Source: Thermolongibacillus altinsuensis (GTDB lineage Bacteria > Bacillota > Bacilli > Bacillales > Anoxybacillaceae). Taken from it: a stretch of 64,000 bases of DNA. The stretch's first letter is position 1. The number at the start of each line of letters is the position of its first letter. Made by a program: the position numbers and the translations under genes. The notes beneath the pieces are model-generated. The model saw only the letters and a program-made list of their open reading frames with translations, searched no databases and was not told where the DNA came from. The DNA lies in assembly GCF_004341205.1 (NCBI RefSeq), contig NZ_SLUL01000003.1, forward strand, positions 186,001 through 250,000, in the 5' to 3' direction. This document shows positions 11,887-21,802 of this stretch, in pieces.

Positions 11887-11989
11887 ATCATAAATCACTT
11901 TGTAGGCTCATAAGTTATGTTGAAGCCTAATACCGACAAGCTGAAGCTGACATAGACGCCACGTCTTATCATAGGAGGGGGAAAAACGC

Positions 11990-13177
11990 GTGAAAATTCA
12001 TATTGTCCAAAAAGGGGATACACTTTGGAAGATCGCGAAAAAGTATGGGGTTGATTTCGAGCAGTTAAAAAAAATGAATGCTCATTTAAGCAATCCGGAT
12101 TTAATTATGCCAGGGATGAAAATTAAAATACCAACGACTGTTGCTCCAGTGAAACAAGTAAAAAAAGAAGAGCCGAAGATGAAACTAAAAGAAGAGCCAA
12201 AGGTTGAGCATCCATATGCGGAAGAAAAACCGAAAATGATTGCGGTGGATGTTGATGTAGAAATTGAACACAAAAAAGAGATAAAAGTGGAAAAGGAAAA
12301 AGAAATAGAGAAGATGCCGGAAAAAGAAATAGAAAAAGCGATGAATGTCGCCCCGCTTATGAACGTCGTGCCACCAACCACTTTACCGGTAGCAGAGAAG
12401 AAGGTGGAACCAAAAGGGCCACAAATTCCGCCGAAACCGCCAAATATTTTGCCGGATATTATGAAACAGGAAGAAGTCGATGAACAGCCTGCTCCAGAAA
12501 TTCCGAAAATGCCGTACATTCCACCAATGCCAAATATCGATCCAATGTATCAAGTGCCTATTCAGCCAAATATCGGCCCAATGTATCAGGCACCTATTCA
12601 ACCAAATCCGTTTGCCGTAGCAGAGGAGGAAGAGGAAGAAGTGCCACTTGCTCCACCAGAACCGATGCCGGAAAAACCAATGATGCAACAACCGATCATG
12701 CAGCCAATTGCACCGATTCCATGTATCCCAATGACACCTGTTTTGCCTGGATACGGATTTTATCCAATGTATCCTCCCGTACAACCTTTTATGCCTTATC
12801 AACTAGCCGGAGAGCAAATGGATGATTGCGGATGTGATGGATTCCAATCAAATGTTTGGCCGCAACAGCCAAATGTTCAACCACCGTCTCCGTATCAACC
12901 GCTCATGCAGCCAAGTATGCCAACTCAACCAATCGGAACGAGTTTTCCAATGGGGCCAAGCACAGCACCAACGTACTCGCCAATGCCACAGCCGTATGAC
13001 CAATATCAACCATATTATCAACCACCTTCTCAGCCATATTCTCAACCAAGCATAATGCCGCAGCCGATGCCGACCTATCCGTTTCCATATTCTCCGATGA
13101 TGCCATACGGGGCACAGCCAATGCCATATTCACCTTATTGGCCAGTTCCTTATCGTGAAGATGAAAATGAGGATTAA
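11990..13177 (+). CDS. safA: Spore coat/cortex morphogenetic protein SafA (LysM)
   Basis: 395 residues. One N-terminal LysM domain (about residues 2-49, IVQKGDTLWKIAKKYGVD and GMKIKIPT) binds cortex peptidoglycan. Then comes a charged Lys/Glu region (about 55-115) and a long Pro/Met/Gln/Tyr-rich tail with short imperfect repeats such as IDPMYQVPIQPN and IGPMYQAPIQPN, and many PY and QP steps. SafA organises the inner coat at the cortex-coat interface. GTG start at 11990 after TAGGAGGGGG. An internal start giving a short C-terminal form, known in B. subtilis, is possible but not decided here. Confidence 0.92.
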   Translation: MKIHIVQKGDTLWKIAKKYGVDFEQLKKMNAHLSNPDLIMPGMKIKIPTTVAPVKQVKKEEPKMKLKEEPKVEHPYAEEKPKMIAVDVDVEIEHKKEIKVEKEKEIEKMPEKEIEKAMNVAPLMNVVPPTTLPVAEKKVEPKGPQIPPKPPNILPDIMKQEEVDEQPAPEIPKMPYIPPMPNIDPMYQVPIQPNIGPMYQAPIQPNPFAVAEEEEEEVPLAPPEPMPEKPMMQQPIMQPIAPIPCIPMTPVLPGYGFYPMYPPVQPFMPYQLAGEQMDDCGCDGFQSNVWPQQPNVQPPSPYQPLMQPSMPTQPIGTSFPMGPSTAPTYSPMPQPYDQYQPYYQPPSQPYSQPSIMPQPMPTYPFPYSPMMPYGAQPMPYSPYWPVPYREDENED

Positions 13178-13183
13178 GCAACG

Positions 13184-13220
13184 AAAAGAGACGATGAAAG
13201 AAAATCGTCTCTTTTTATTT
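13184..13220 (+). terminator. intrinsic terminator after safA
   Basis: A 12-pair stem (AAAAGAGACGAT with ATCGTCTCTTTT) and an eight-base loop followed by a T-rich run, six bases after the safA stop. Confidence 0.9.
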
Positions 13221-13239
13221 TAAATTTTTGTGTGATAAA

Positions 13240-13269
13240 ATGAGCATATAATAAATGAACATATAATTT
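13240..13269 (+). promoter_or_regulatory. nadE promoter region with a 15-base tandem repeat
   Basis: ATGAGCATATAATAA (13240-13254) and ATGAACATATAATTT (13255-13269) are adjacent near-identical copies, each containing TATAAT (13247-13252 and 13262-13267). No convincing -35 is visible at standard spacing. It may be a duplicated -10 region or an operator. Confidence 0.5.
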
Positions 13270-13297
13270 TAAACTATGTAGAAAGGGATGTACATAA

Positions 13298-14038
13298 ATG
13301 GAACAAAAAATTGAAAAATTAGTTGAGTGGCTACGTGAACAAGTAAAAAATGCTGGGCTGAACGGTGCGATTGTCGGCATTAGCGGAGGAATCGACTCTG
13401 CCGTCGTTGCCCATTTAATTAAGCGAGCGTTTCCTGACCGTTCTTTAGGATTAATTATGCCATGCAAAAGCAATCCGAAAGATAAAGAAGATGCATTAAA
13501 GGTCGTTGCAAGTTGTGGCATTGACTATCACATTATTGACTTAACGGAAACGCATCGAGTATTGTTCGGCGAAATTGAGAAGCAGCTCAAAGCAAAAGGA
13601 GAATGGAATGAGAATGCGGCTCGCCTTGGTGATGCAAATACGCGCGCGCGTTTGCGGATGACAACATTATATGCCGTAGCGAACAACTATGGTTATATCG
13701 TTGTGGGAACGGATAATGCAGCTGAATGGTATACGGGATATTTCACAAAATATGGGGACGGTGGAGTTGATTTAGTTCCGCTTGTCCATTTCACAAAAGG
13801 AGAAGTGCGCGAAATGGCTCGCATTCTTGGCGTGCCTGAAGAAATCATCACAAAGGCACCAAGCGCGGGACTTTGGGAAGGACAAACAGATGAAAATGAA
13901 ATGGGCACGACATACGAAATGATTGACAAATATTTAAGAGGAGAAGAAATTCCAGAAAAAGATCGACAAATTATTGAACGCTTACATGAACGTTCACATC
14001 ATAAACGCCGACTTGCGATTGCGCCACCGAAGTTCTAA
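13298..14038 (+). CDS. nadE: NAD+ synthetase, ammonia-dependent
   Basis: 246 residues. It amidates nicotinate adenine dinucleotide to NAD+, the last step of NAD synthesis. The PP-loop SGGIDSAVV (about residues 29-37), NTRARLRM, GTDNAAEW and PSAGLWEGQTDE are visible. There is no glutaminase domain, so ammonia is the nitrogen source. The ATG follows GAAAGGGATG. Its location next to niaR and safA differs from B. subtilis, where nadE lies elsewhere; it keeps NAD metabolism at this locus although the quinolinate genes are gone. Confidence 0.95.
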   Translation: MEQKIEKLVEWLREQVKNAGLNGAIVGISGGIDSAVVAHLIKRAFPDRSLGLIMPCKSNPKDKEDALKVVASCGIDYHIIDLTETHRVLFGEIEKQLKAKGEWNENAARLGDANTRARLRMTTLYAVANNYGYIVVGTDNAAEWYTGYFTKYGDGGVDLVPLVHFTKGEVREMARILGVPEEIITKAPSAGLWEGQTDENEMGTTYEMIDKYLRGEEIPEKDRQIIERLHERSHHKRRLAIAPPKF

Positions 14039-14064
14039 TTTTGCCGATAAGTAACAGCCATAAA

Positions 14065-14127
14065 AACCCCTTTCTGTGTCAACATAATCATGTAGACGGT
14101 TTTGTCTACACTAAACAGAAGGGGGTT
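14065..14127 (+). promoter_or_regulatory. long leader hairpin covering the ribosome site of the coxA-like gene
   Basis: AACCCCTTTCTG (14065-14076) pairs with CAGAAGGGGGTT (14116-14127), 12 pairs with one G-U. Inside, TGTAGAC (14091-14097) pairs with GTCTACA (14104-14110). The 3' arm contains AAGGGGG, the ribosome site of the gene starting at 14134. It may end nadE transcripts weakly (only four Ts follow) or hold back translation. Confidence 0.65.
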
Positions 14128-14133
14128 TTGGGA

Positions 14134-14841
14134 TTGCGAAAAAAAATCGTGGCGTTGGGAGCCGTCGTTGCGCTTAGCGGGCTTGTGGCTTGTAATAATC
14201 AGGCGTTCGATACGCGTTATAATAATCAAACGCGTCCAATTGGTTATTATTCGAATGAAAATAATTTAACCGACCAGTATCAATACGGTCGATATGGAAC
14301 AAATCGCTTGAACGGAAATGTTCGTGCCGTTCGTGATAACGATGGTCCGATTACAGAAATGTTCGATCGCGGCACGACGAATCGTTATGCGACGAATCGT
14401 GTTCCATCTGTAGACAGGAACTTTAGCAGAGCCGATCGCAATTACCATGGGCATTTAAATACGATGGATGGACGTACGCGCTCATCCTACTACAACAACT
14501 ACGACGGTGCGCTCGCTGAAAAAATTTCAAAGCGTGCTATTCGTGTACAAAATGTGAAAGATGCACGTACACTTGTTTCAGGTGATCGTGTTTTAGTAGC
14601 GGTTTCGACAAACGGTAAAGATGACACTCGCGTGGAACAGTTTGTCAAACGGGCGATTGCTCCGTACACAAAAGGAAAGTCGGTTCGCGTTGTAGCGAAT
14701 CCAAGCATGTATAATCGCATTCGCACCATTGACAACGACATTCGCGATGGCGGCCCGATGGATCGAATCCAAGATGACATTCGCTCGATTTTTAACGATA
14801 TGGGAGATCGGATCGAACGGCCGTTTATGAATCGTGGCTAA
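14134..14841 (+). CDS. coxA: YhcN/YlaJ-family sporulation lipoprotein, CoxA-like
   Basis: 235 residues. A lipoprotein signal peptide (RKKIVALGAVVALSGLVAC) ends in a LVAC lipobox. The mid region is rich in Asn, Arg and Tyr. The C-terminal YhcN/YlaJ domain includes DARTLVSGDRVLVAVSTNG. Such proteins are found in spore cortex or inner membrane. In B. subtilis the family member CoxA (YrbB) sits directly after safA, which supports the name. The TTG start at 14134 has AAGGGGG upstream; the open frame upstream of it encodes the leader hairpin, not a signal peptide. Confidence 0.8.
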   Translation: MRKKIVALGAVVALSGLVACNNQAFDTRYNNQTRPIGYYSNENNLTDQYQYGRYGTNRLNGNVRAVRDNDGPITEMFDRGTTNRYATNRVPSVDRNFSRADRNYHGHLNTMDGRTRSSYYNNYDGALAEKISKRAIRVQNVKDARTLVSGDRVLVAVSTNGKDDTRVEQFVKRAIAPYTKGKSVRVVANPSMYNRIRTIDNDIRDGGPMDRIQDDIRSIFNDMGDRIERPFMNRG

Positions 14842-14870
14842 AAGAACAGGGAGTTCCCCTGTTCTTTTTG
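14841..14870 (+). terminator. intrinsic terminator after the coxA-like gene
   Basis: An 11-pair stem (AAAGAACAGGG with CCCTGTTCTTT) starting in the stop codon, followed by Ts. Confidence 0.92.
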
Positions 14871-14925
14871 TTTTATTTTTGCTATAGTGTTTAGTGGACA
14901 TCTTCATGAATGAGAGGGGATATAA

Positions 14926-15663
14926 ATGGCTGGACATTCCAAGTGGAAAAACATTCAGCGGCGCAAAAATGCCCAAGATGCCAAACGCGGAAAACTATTT
15001 ATGAAATTAGCGAAAGAAATTTATGTAGCGGCAAAAATGGGCGGCGGTGACCCAAGTTCCAATTCAAGCTTACGTCTCGCTATTGAAAAAGCAAAAGCGG
15101 CAAATATGCCGAATGAAAATATTGAACGCGCAATTAAAAAAGCGACAGGAAACCAAGAGCATACCAATTACGAAGAAATCAAGTACGAAGGATACGGTCC
15201 AGGCGGCGTTGCGGTCATGGTTACATGCCTTACCGATAATAAAAATCGCACCGCTTCCAACGTTCGTGTCGCCTTTTCGAAAAATGGCGGAAATCTTGGG
15301 GAAACCGGTTGCGTTTCTTATTTGTTCGACCGAAAAGGTTTGCTTGTCATTGCTCGTGAAGACTTGAACATAGATGAAGATGAAATGCTTCTTCAAGCGA
15401 TTGAAGCAGGCGCAGACGAAATGGAAACAACAGAAGATTCATTCGAAATTTATACATCTCCTGAAAACTTTGAAGAAGTCAAAAATGCGTTAGCCGCGCA
15501 AGGATTTACGTTTGCTAGCGCGGAAATTACGATGATTCCAAAAACATACACGACATTAACGGGCGATGACTTAACAAAAATGCTAAGACTTATTGATATG
15601 CTTGAAGATGATGATGACGTGCAGGAAGTTTACCACAATTTAGATGAGTCTGTGCTTGAGTAA
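14926..15663 (+). CDS. yebC: YebC/PmpR family protein
   Basis: 245 residues. It starts [20 protein letters not shown], the family signature, and continues with the three-domain YebC fold ([33 protein letters not shown]). Long annotated as a transcriptional regulator; recent work links family members to translation of difficult (proline-rich) sequences, so the role here is open. B. subtilis YrbC occupies the same place. AGAGGGGATATAA precedes the ATG. The csbX gene found next in B. subtilis is absent. Confidence 0.94.
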   Translation: MAGHSKWKNIQRRKNAQDAKRGKLFMKLAKEIYVAAKMGGGDPSSNSSLRLAIEKAKAANMPNENIERAIKKATGNQEHTNYEEIKYEGYGPGGVAVMVTCLTDNKNRTASNVRVAFSKNGGNLGETGCVSYLFDRKGLLVIAREDLNIDEDEMLLQAIEAGADEMETTEDSFEIYTSPENFEEVKNALAAQGFTFASAEITMIPKTYTTLTGDDLTKMLRLIDMLEDDDDVQEVYHNLDESVLE

Positions 15664-15667
15664 TAAC

Positions 15668-15707
15668 AATAAACGGTCTTGTCCGCTCGACAAGGCCGTT
15701 TATTTTT
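15668..15707 (+). terminator. intrinsic terminator after yebC
   Basis: A 16-pair stem (AATAAACGGTCTTGTC with GACAAGGCCGTTTATT, one G-U pair) and a run of six Ts. Confidence 0.93.
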
Positions 15708-15753
15708 TGGATAAAATTTCTCATGATGGTGAAACTGTAAAATGAGGTGAACT

Positions 15754-16218
15754 ATGATGCAAGGAATATTGTCAATCATATTTAGTTTTCTTTTAATGGG
15801 AAATGTGCAAGCCTCCTCCGTTGAGATGACAGTCATTTTAGAGAGAATGTATTTAGATGGGGAAGTGAGTGAAGAAATTAAAGAAGAGACGGTTACGTCC
15901 ATGAAGGAAATTTGGAAGAAATATAAAGAGTGGCAGCTCGTCAATATGGATGATGAGCAAATCGTCTTCCAAAAAGAGATGAACGATATTTCGCCATTAG
16001 CAAAAGCGAACGGATATTTTGGAATTACAGAAGATGGGACGCTTTCTATTTTTGAAGGAAAACCTGACGAATCTTCACGCGTTATTCAATCGTTTTTTCA
16101 AATTGACGTCGAAAAGCTTGAAAGTCATCAACACGAAAAATTAAAAAAAGGAATTCGCGTTCACTCAAAAGAGAATTATGAGCGTATCCTTGAAACGTAT
16201 AAACCTTTCTACAAATAG
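15754..16218 (+). CDS. bofC: BofC, forespore regulator of the sigma-K checkpoint
   Basis: 154 residues. A secretion signal (MMQGILSIIFSFLLMGNVQA) is followed by the BofC N-terminal domain (MTVILERMYLDGEVSEE) and the C-terminal domain (LAKANGYFGITEDGTLSIFEG). BofC is exported into the intermembrane space and restrains SpoIVB, hence SpoIVFA/SpoIVFB, both encoded near 5000-6700. Start at 15754 after GAGGTGA; the second ATG at 15757 is an equal alternative. It sits just before ruvAB as in B. subtilis. Confidence 0.9.
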   Translation: MMQGILSIIFSFLLMGNVQASSVEMTVILERMYLDGEVSEEIKEETVTSMKEIWKKYKEWQLVNMDDEQIVFQKEMNDISPLAKANGYFGITEDGTLSIFEGKPDESSRVIQSFFQIDVEKLESHQHEKLKKGIRVHSKENYERILETYKPFYK

Positions 16219-16242
16219 TCTCCTAGCGCTAGGGGACTTTTT
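16217..16242 (+). terminator. intrinsic terminator after bofC
   Basis: AGTCTCCTAGC with GCTAGGGGACT, near-perfect palindrome overlapping the stop codon, then five Ts. Confidence 0.85.
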
Positions 16243-16296
16243 GCTTGTTGTATGTTAAAATGAGAAACAGCGACAAAATGGAGAGGAGTATCGCTG

Positions 16297-16893
16297 TTGA
16301 TTGAGTTTATTCGCGGCTATGTTGATTACGTCTGCCCAGAATATATTGTGATTGAAAACAATGGAATCGGGTATCAAATTTTTACGCCCAATCCGTTTTC
16401 GTTTCGAGTCGACAGACAAAATCCGATTACGGTTTATACATATCAATATGTGCGTGAAGATGTTATGGCGCTTTACGGATTCCATACGCGCGAAGAGCGT
16501 GCGTTGTTTGCGAAACTTTTGCAAGTATCAGGCATCGGGCCGAAAGGCGGATTGGCGATTTTAGCTGCCGGAGCACCGCAGCAACTCGTTGAAGCGATTG
16601 AAACGGAAAATGAAAAATTTTTATGCAAATTCCCAGGGGTCGGTAAAAAAACAGCTCGGCAAATGATTCTCGATTTAAAAGGAAAGCTGCATCACATCAT
16701 TCCAAACGCATTGCCAGATTTGTTTACCGAAGAGGTTGTTCCTCGTTTACAAGCGTTAGAAGAAGCCATCGAAGCGCTAAAAGCACTTGGCTATGCGGAA
16801 AAAGAAATTCAAAAAATCCTTCCTTTATTGCAGAAAGAGCAGCTGTCGACAGAAGGATACATTAAACTGGCGCTACAAAAACTATTGAAATAG
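16297..16893 (+). CDS. ruvA: Holliday junction branch migration protein RuvA
   Basis: 198 residues. It binds four-way junctions and loads the RuvB motor. The N-terminal OB fold, the helix-hairpin-helix pairs ([16 protein letters not shown] and [20 protein letters not shown]) and the C-terminal RuvB-binding helices ([16 protein letters not shown]) are all present. TTG start at 16297 after GGAGAGGAG. It is followed 13 bases later by ruvB. Confidence 0.96.
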   Translation: MIEFIRGYVDYVCPEYIVIENNGIGYQIFTPNPFSFRVDRQNPITVYTYQYVREDVMALYGFHTREERALFAKLLQVSGIGPKGGLAILAAGAPQQLVEAIETENEKFLCKFPGVGKKTARQMILDLKGKLHHIIPNALPDLFTEEVVPRLQALEEAIEALKALGYAEKEIQKILPLLQKEQLSTEGYIKLALQKLLK

Positions 16894-16906
16894 GGGGGAG
16901 AGCGCG

Positions 16907-17911
16907 ATGGAGGAACGACTCATCTCAAGCGCGGCAAACCATGAAGATTTATCGCTTGAGTATAGCCTTCGCCCAAAATTTTTGCGAGAATATATTGGCC
17001 AAGAAAAAGTAAAAGATAACTTAAATGTATTTATTGAGGCAGCTAAAATGCGGGGAGAAACGCTCGATCATGTGCTTTTATACGGGCCGCCTGGGCTTGG
17101 AAAAACGACGCTGGCGGCAATCATTGCGAATGAAATGGGGGTCAATTTACGAACAACCGCAGGTCCAGCCATTGAACGTCCGGGCGATTTAGCGGCCATT
17201 TTAACATCGCTTGAACCTGGAGATGTTCTGTTTATCGATGAAATCCATCGTCTTCCTCGCGCGGTGGAAGAAGTACTGTATCCAGCGATGGAAGATTATT
17301 GTTTGGATATTGTGATCGGGAAAGGGCCAACAGCGCGTTCGGTACGCATCGACCTTCCGCCGTTTACACTTGTGGGAGCAACCACACGTTCGGGGGCTTT
17401 ATCTGCTCCGCTTCGCGATCGCTTTGGTGTTTTAAGTCGATTAGAATATTATACGACGGAACAACTTGCTCAAATTGTTCAACGAACGGCGCATATTCTC
17501 TCTGTAGAAATTGAGGACGATGCCTCCTTTGAAATTGCCAGACGTTCTCGAGGAACGCCGCGTATTGCGAATCGCTTACTTCGGCGCGTTCGCGATTTCG
17601 CTCAAGTTCGCGGCGATGGAACGATTACGCTTCCTTTGGCGCAAGAAGCGCTTGAATTATTGCAAGTCGATCGATTAGGATTGGATCATATTGATCATAA
17701 GCTGTTGAAAAATATCATTGAAAAATTTCGCGGCGGTCCAGTCGGACTGGAAACGATTGCCGCAACGATCGGTGAAGAGGCACAAACGATTGAAGATGTA
17801 TACGAACCGTATTTATTGCAAATTGGCTTTTTACAACGAACACCGCGCGGACGCATTGTCACGCATTTAGCTTATCAACATTTCGGAATGGAGGTGTCCC
17901 ATCGTGAATAG
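16907..17911 (+). CDS. ruvB: Holliday junction helicase motor RuvB
   Basis: 334 residues. AAA+ ATPase with Walker [10 protein letters not shown] (about residues 61-69), Walker [11 protein letters not shown], sensor 1 GATTRSGAL, the arginine finger region APLRDRFG and a C-terminal winged helix ([17 protein letters not shown]). It drives branch migration with RuvA. GGGGGGAGAG precedes the ATG. It overlaps the next small gene by eight bases. Confidence 0.97.
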   Translation: MEERLISSAANHEDLSLEYSLRPKFLREYIGQEKVKDNLNVFIEAAKMRGETLDHVLLYGPPGLGKTTLAAIIANEMGVNLRTTAGPAIERPGDLAAILTSLEPGDVLFIDEIHRLPRAVEEVLYPAMEDYCLDIVIGKGPTARSVRIDLPPFTLVGATTRSGALSAPLRDRFGVLSRLEYYTTEQLAQIVQRTAHILSVEIEDDASFEIARRSRGTPRIANRLLRRVRDFAQVRGDGTITLPLAQEALELLQVDRLGLDHIDHKLLKNIIEKFRGGPVGLETIAATIGEEAQTIEDVYEPYLLQIGFLQRTPRGRIVTHLAYQHFGMEVSHRE

Positions 17912-18110
17912 TCTTCCGAAAACCATTATGATGATCGGTGCTATTCTCATCATCATTGGTTTTCTTATGCAATTTATTAAGCTTGGAAGATTGCCTGGAG
18001 ACATCATCATTAAAAAGGGAAATACAACGTTTTATTTTCCAATTGTCACATCAATCTTATTAAGCATCTTTTTGTCATTGATCTTTTATATTCTCGGACG
18101 TTTTCGTTAA
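17904..18110 (+). CDS. DUF2905 small membrane protein
   Basis: 68 residues with two membrane segments (about 8-25 and 46-65) separated by the family-typical [20 protein letters not shown], where GRLPGDI and FYFP are the conserved parts. The function is unknown. GTG start at 17904 with GGAGGTG ten bases upstream, overlapping the ruvB end, so it is probably co-translated. A similar gene is found between ruvB and queA in other Bacilli. Confidence 0.88.
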   Translation: MNSLPKTIMMIGAILIIIGFLMQFIKLGRLPGDIIIKKGNTTFYFPIVTSILLSIFLSLIFYILGRFR

Positions 18111-18135
18111 AACAAGAATAAGCAGGTGAAGCAGC

Positions 18136-20333
<2,198 letters not shown>

Positions 20334-20358
20334 TTGCTTAGAAAGGGGTGAGAACGAA

Positions 20359-20622
20359 ATGAACACGTTGATGAATCTTTTGCCGCTTCTTTTCTTCTTG
20401 GCGATCTTTTACTTCTTGCTGATTCGTCCGCAGCAAAAGCGGCAAAAAGCAATACAACAAATGCAAGCGAACTTGAAAAAAGGTGACAAAGTCATCACGA
20501 TTGGCGGCTTGCATGGCATCATTGATTCGCTTGACGAAAATACGGTTGTCATTCGCGCTGGTGACGGTTCTCGTCTTACATACGACCGCGCCGCTATACG
20601 CGAAGTGGTCAGCGAAAAATAA
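20359..20622 (+). CDS. yajC: Preprotein translocase accessory subunit YajC
   Basis: 87 residues. One N-terminal membrane helix (LLPLLFFLAIFYFLLIRP) is followed by the conserved QQKRQKAIQQMQANLKKGDKV and GGLHGII segment. It associates with SecDF, encoded later in the window. The start at 20359 follows GAAAGGGGTGAG; the frame is open upstream into tgt but without a site. Queued after queA-tgt as in most bacteria. Confidence 0.94.
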   Translation: MNTLMNLLPLLFFLAIFYFLLIRPQQKRQKAIQQMQANLKKGDKVITIGGLHGIIDSLDENTVVIRAGDGSRLTYDRAAIREVVSEK

Positions 20623-20650
20623 AAAGGTGGTCACAGCGACCGCCTTTTTT
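20621..20650. terminator. bidirectional terminator between yajC and the yrzE-like gene
   Basis: A 12-pair stem (AAAAAGGTGGTC with GACCGCCTTTTT, one G-U pair) overlapping the stop codons of both convergent genes, with T runs on both strands. Confidence 0.9.
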
Positions 20651-21032
20651 ATGAATTTCGCGAACGTGAAGATGCGATGTTCACGCCAATCATTCCGCCA
20701 ACCATGGCGGTAATAAGAAACCCAGCATGATACCCCCATTGCTCAACCGAAAAAGCTTGTTCTAAGCCGAGGAATTGAAATAAGTACACGATTAATGTAA
20801 ATAATAAGCTCGTTGATCCGCCCAAAATCCATCCTCTTTCTTTTCCTTTTCCACCTGCGATTAATCCTCCGAAAAAAACGGCGAAAAAGGCACAAACGTT
20901 GATAAACCATTGCAATGATGATTCTTGATAATTGGTCAATTTCAAAATGAGCGCTAAAAGAAAACTAATGACGATCGCGAGCAAAAAAATGGTGGTGACC
21001 CCGTAAGCGATTGCCTTTCCCCATCTCACCAT
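20649..21032 (-). CDS. yrzE: TIGR04086 family membrane protein (YrzE-like)
   Basis: 127 residues, four predicted membrane segments in two hairpins, with glycine-rich turns (FFGGLIAGGKGKERGWILGG and MVGGMIGVN). Function unknown. The start at 21032 (MVRWGKAIAYG) has AAAGGAGGGG just upstream; eight more codons are open but include that site. In B. subtilis the gene has the same neighbours (yajC and yrbG). Confidence 0.85.
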   Translation of the reverse strand: MVRWGKAIAYGVTTIFLLAIVISFLLALILKLTNYQESSLQWFINVCAFFAVFFGGLIAGGKGKERGWILGGSTSLLFTLIVYLFQFLGLEQAFSVEQWGYHAGFLITAMVGGMIGVNIASSRSRNS

Positions 21033-21154
21033 GTCTTCCCCTCCTTTGGACAACATTCCTTTACAACAACATATTCGTTTTTTTCATGAATTAGAATAAA
21101 AATGTATGAACAAAAATGATTGATTCACACTATGAACAGAAAGGAGGATGAACG

Positions 21155-21802
21155 TTGGAACAATATGTCATCATGATTGCGCGAACGCTGTTTTTATATT
21201 TTTTAATTTTGTTGATTTTTCGGATTATGGGGAAGCGGGAAATTGGCGAATTAAGCATTCTTGATTTAGTCGTCTTTATCATGATTGGGGAAATGGCCGT
21301 TATAGCGATTGAAAAAACGGAAGATCCGCTGCTTCATACGGTGGTGCCCATGCTGGTTTTAATGATCATTCAAATTTTATTTGCGCTTTTGTCACTAAAA
21401 AGCGAAACGTTTCGCGAGCTGGTGGATGGGAAGCCTACGATTATTATTAACAAAGGAAAAATCGATGAAGAAGCGATGCGAAAACAACGTTATAACTTCG
21501 ATGATTTGCTTGTGCAATTGCGTGAAAAAAACGTAAAAAATGTGGCAGATGTCGAATTTGCGATTTTAGAACCTTCAGGGAAACTATCGGTGTTTGAAAA
21601 AGAAAAAGGAAAAAAGAAACAACCGTCCTTGGCGTTGCCGCTGATTAAAGACGGTGTCATTCAAGAAGAACATTTAGCGCTTATTGATCAAACCAATTTA
21701 TGGCTTCGCCAACAATTGCGTAAGCGTGGATATAAAGATATTAAAAAAATTTCGTATTGCACGTACGAAGACGGCATTTTTTATATTGATGAAAAAGATT
21801 AG
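21155..21802 (+). CDS. yrbG: DUF421 membrane protein (YrbG/YetF family)
   Basis: 215 residues. Three N-terminal membrane segments (about 5-22, 33-50, 60-80; [20 protein letters not shown] is the family signature) are followed by a cytoplasmic alpha/beta domain ([45 protein letters not shown]). Relatives YetF/YdfS/YdfR affect spore or membrane properties, but the biochemical role is unknown. TTG start at 21155 after AAAGGAGGATG. It ends convergently at the spoVB stop with no visible terminator between them. Confidence 0.9.
   Translation: MEQYVIMIARTLFLYFLILLIFRIMGKREIGELSILDLVVFIMIGEMAVIAIEKTEDPLLHTVVPMLVLMIIQILFALLSLKSETFRELVDGKPTIIINKGKIDEEAMRKQRYNFDDLLVQLREKNVKNVADVEFAILEPSGKLSVFEKEKGKKKQPSLALPLIKDGVIQEEHLALIDQTNLWLRQQLRKRGYKDIKKISYCTYEDGIFYIDEKD

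Noticed and set aside
12082-12519. Gly/Ser/Phe-rich frame on the - strand (145 codons)
   Set aside because: It is the antisense shadow of the repetitive Pro/Lys/Glu-rich safA coding region, with no ribosome site and abnormal composition.
12383-12802. Trp/His/Arg-rich frame on the - strand
   Set aside because: Also a mirror of the safA repeats; composition is unlike a real protein.
14041-14133. Extension of the coxA-like lipoprotein upstream of its signal peptide
   Set aside because: A lipoprotein needs its signal at the very N-terminus; the extension encodes the hairpin leader.
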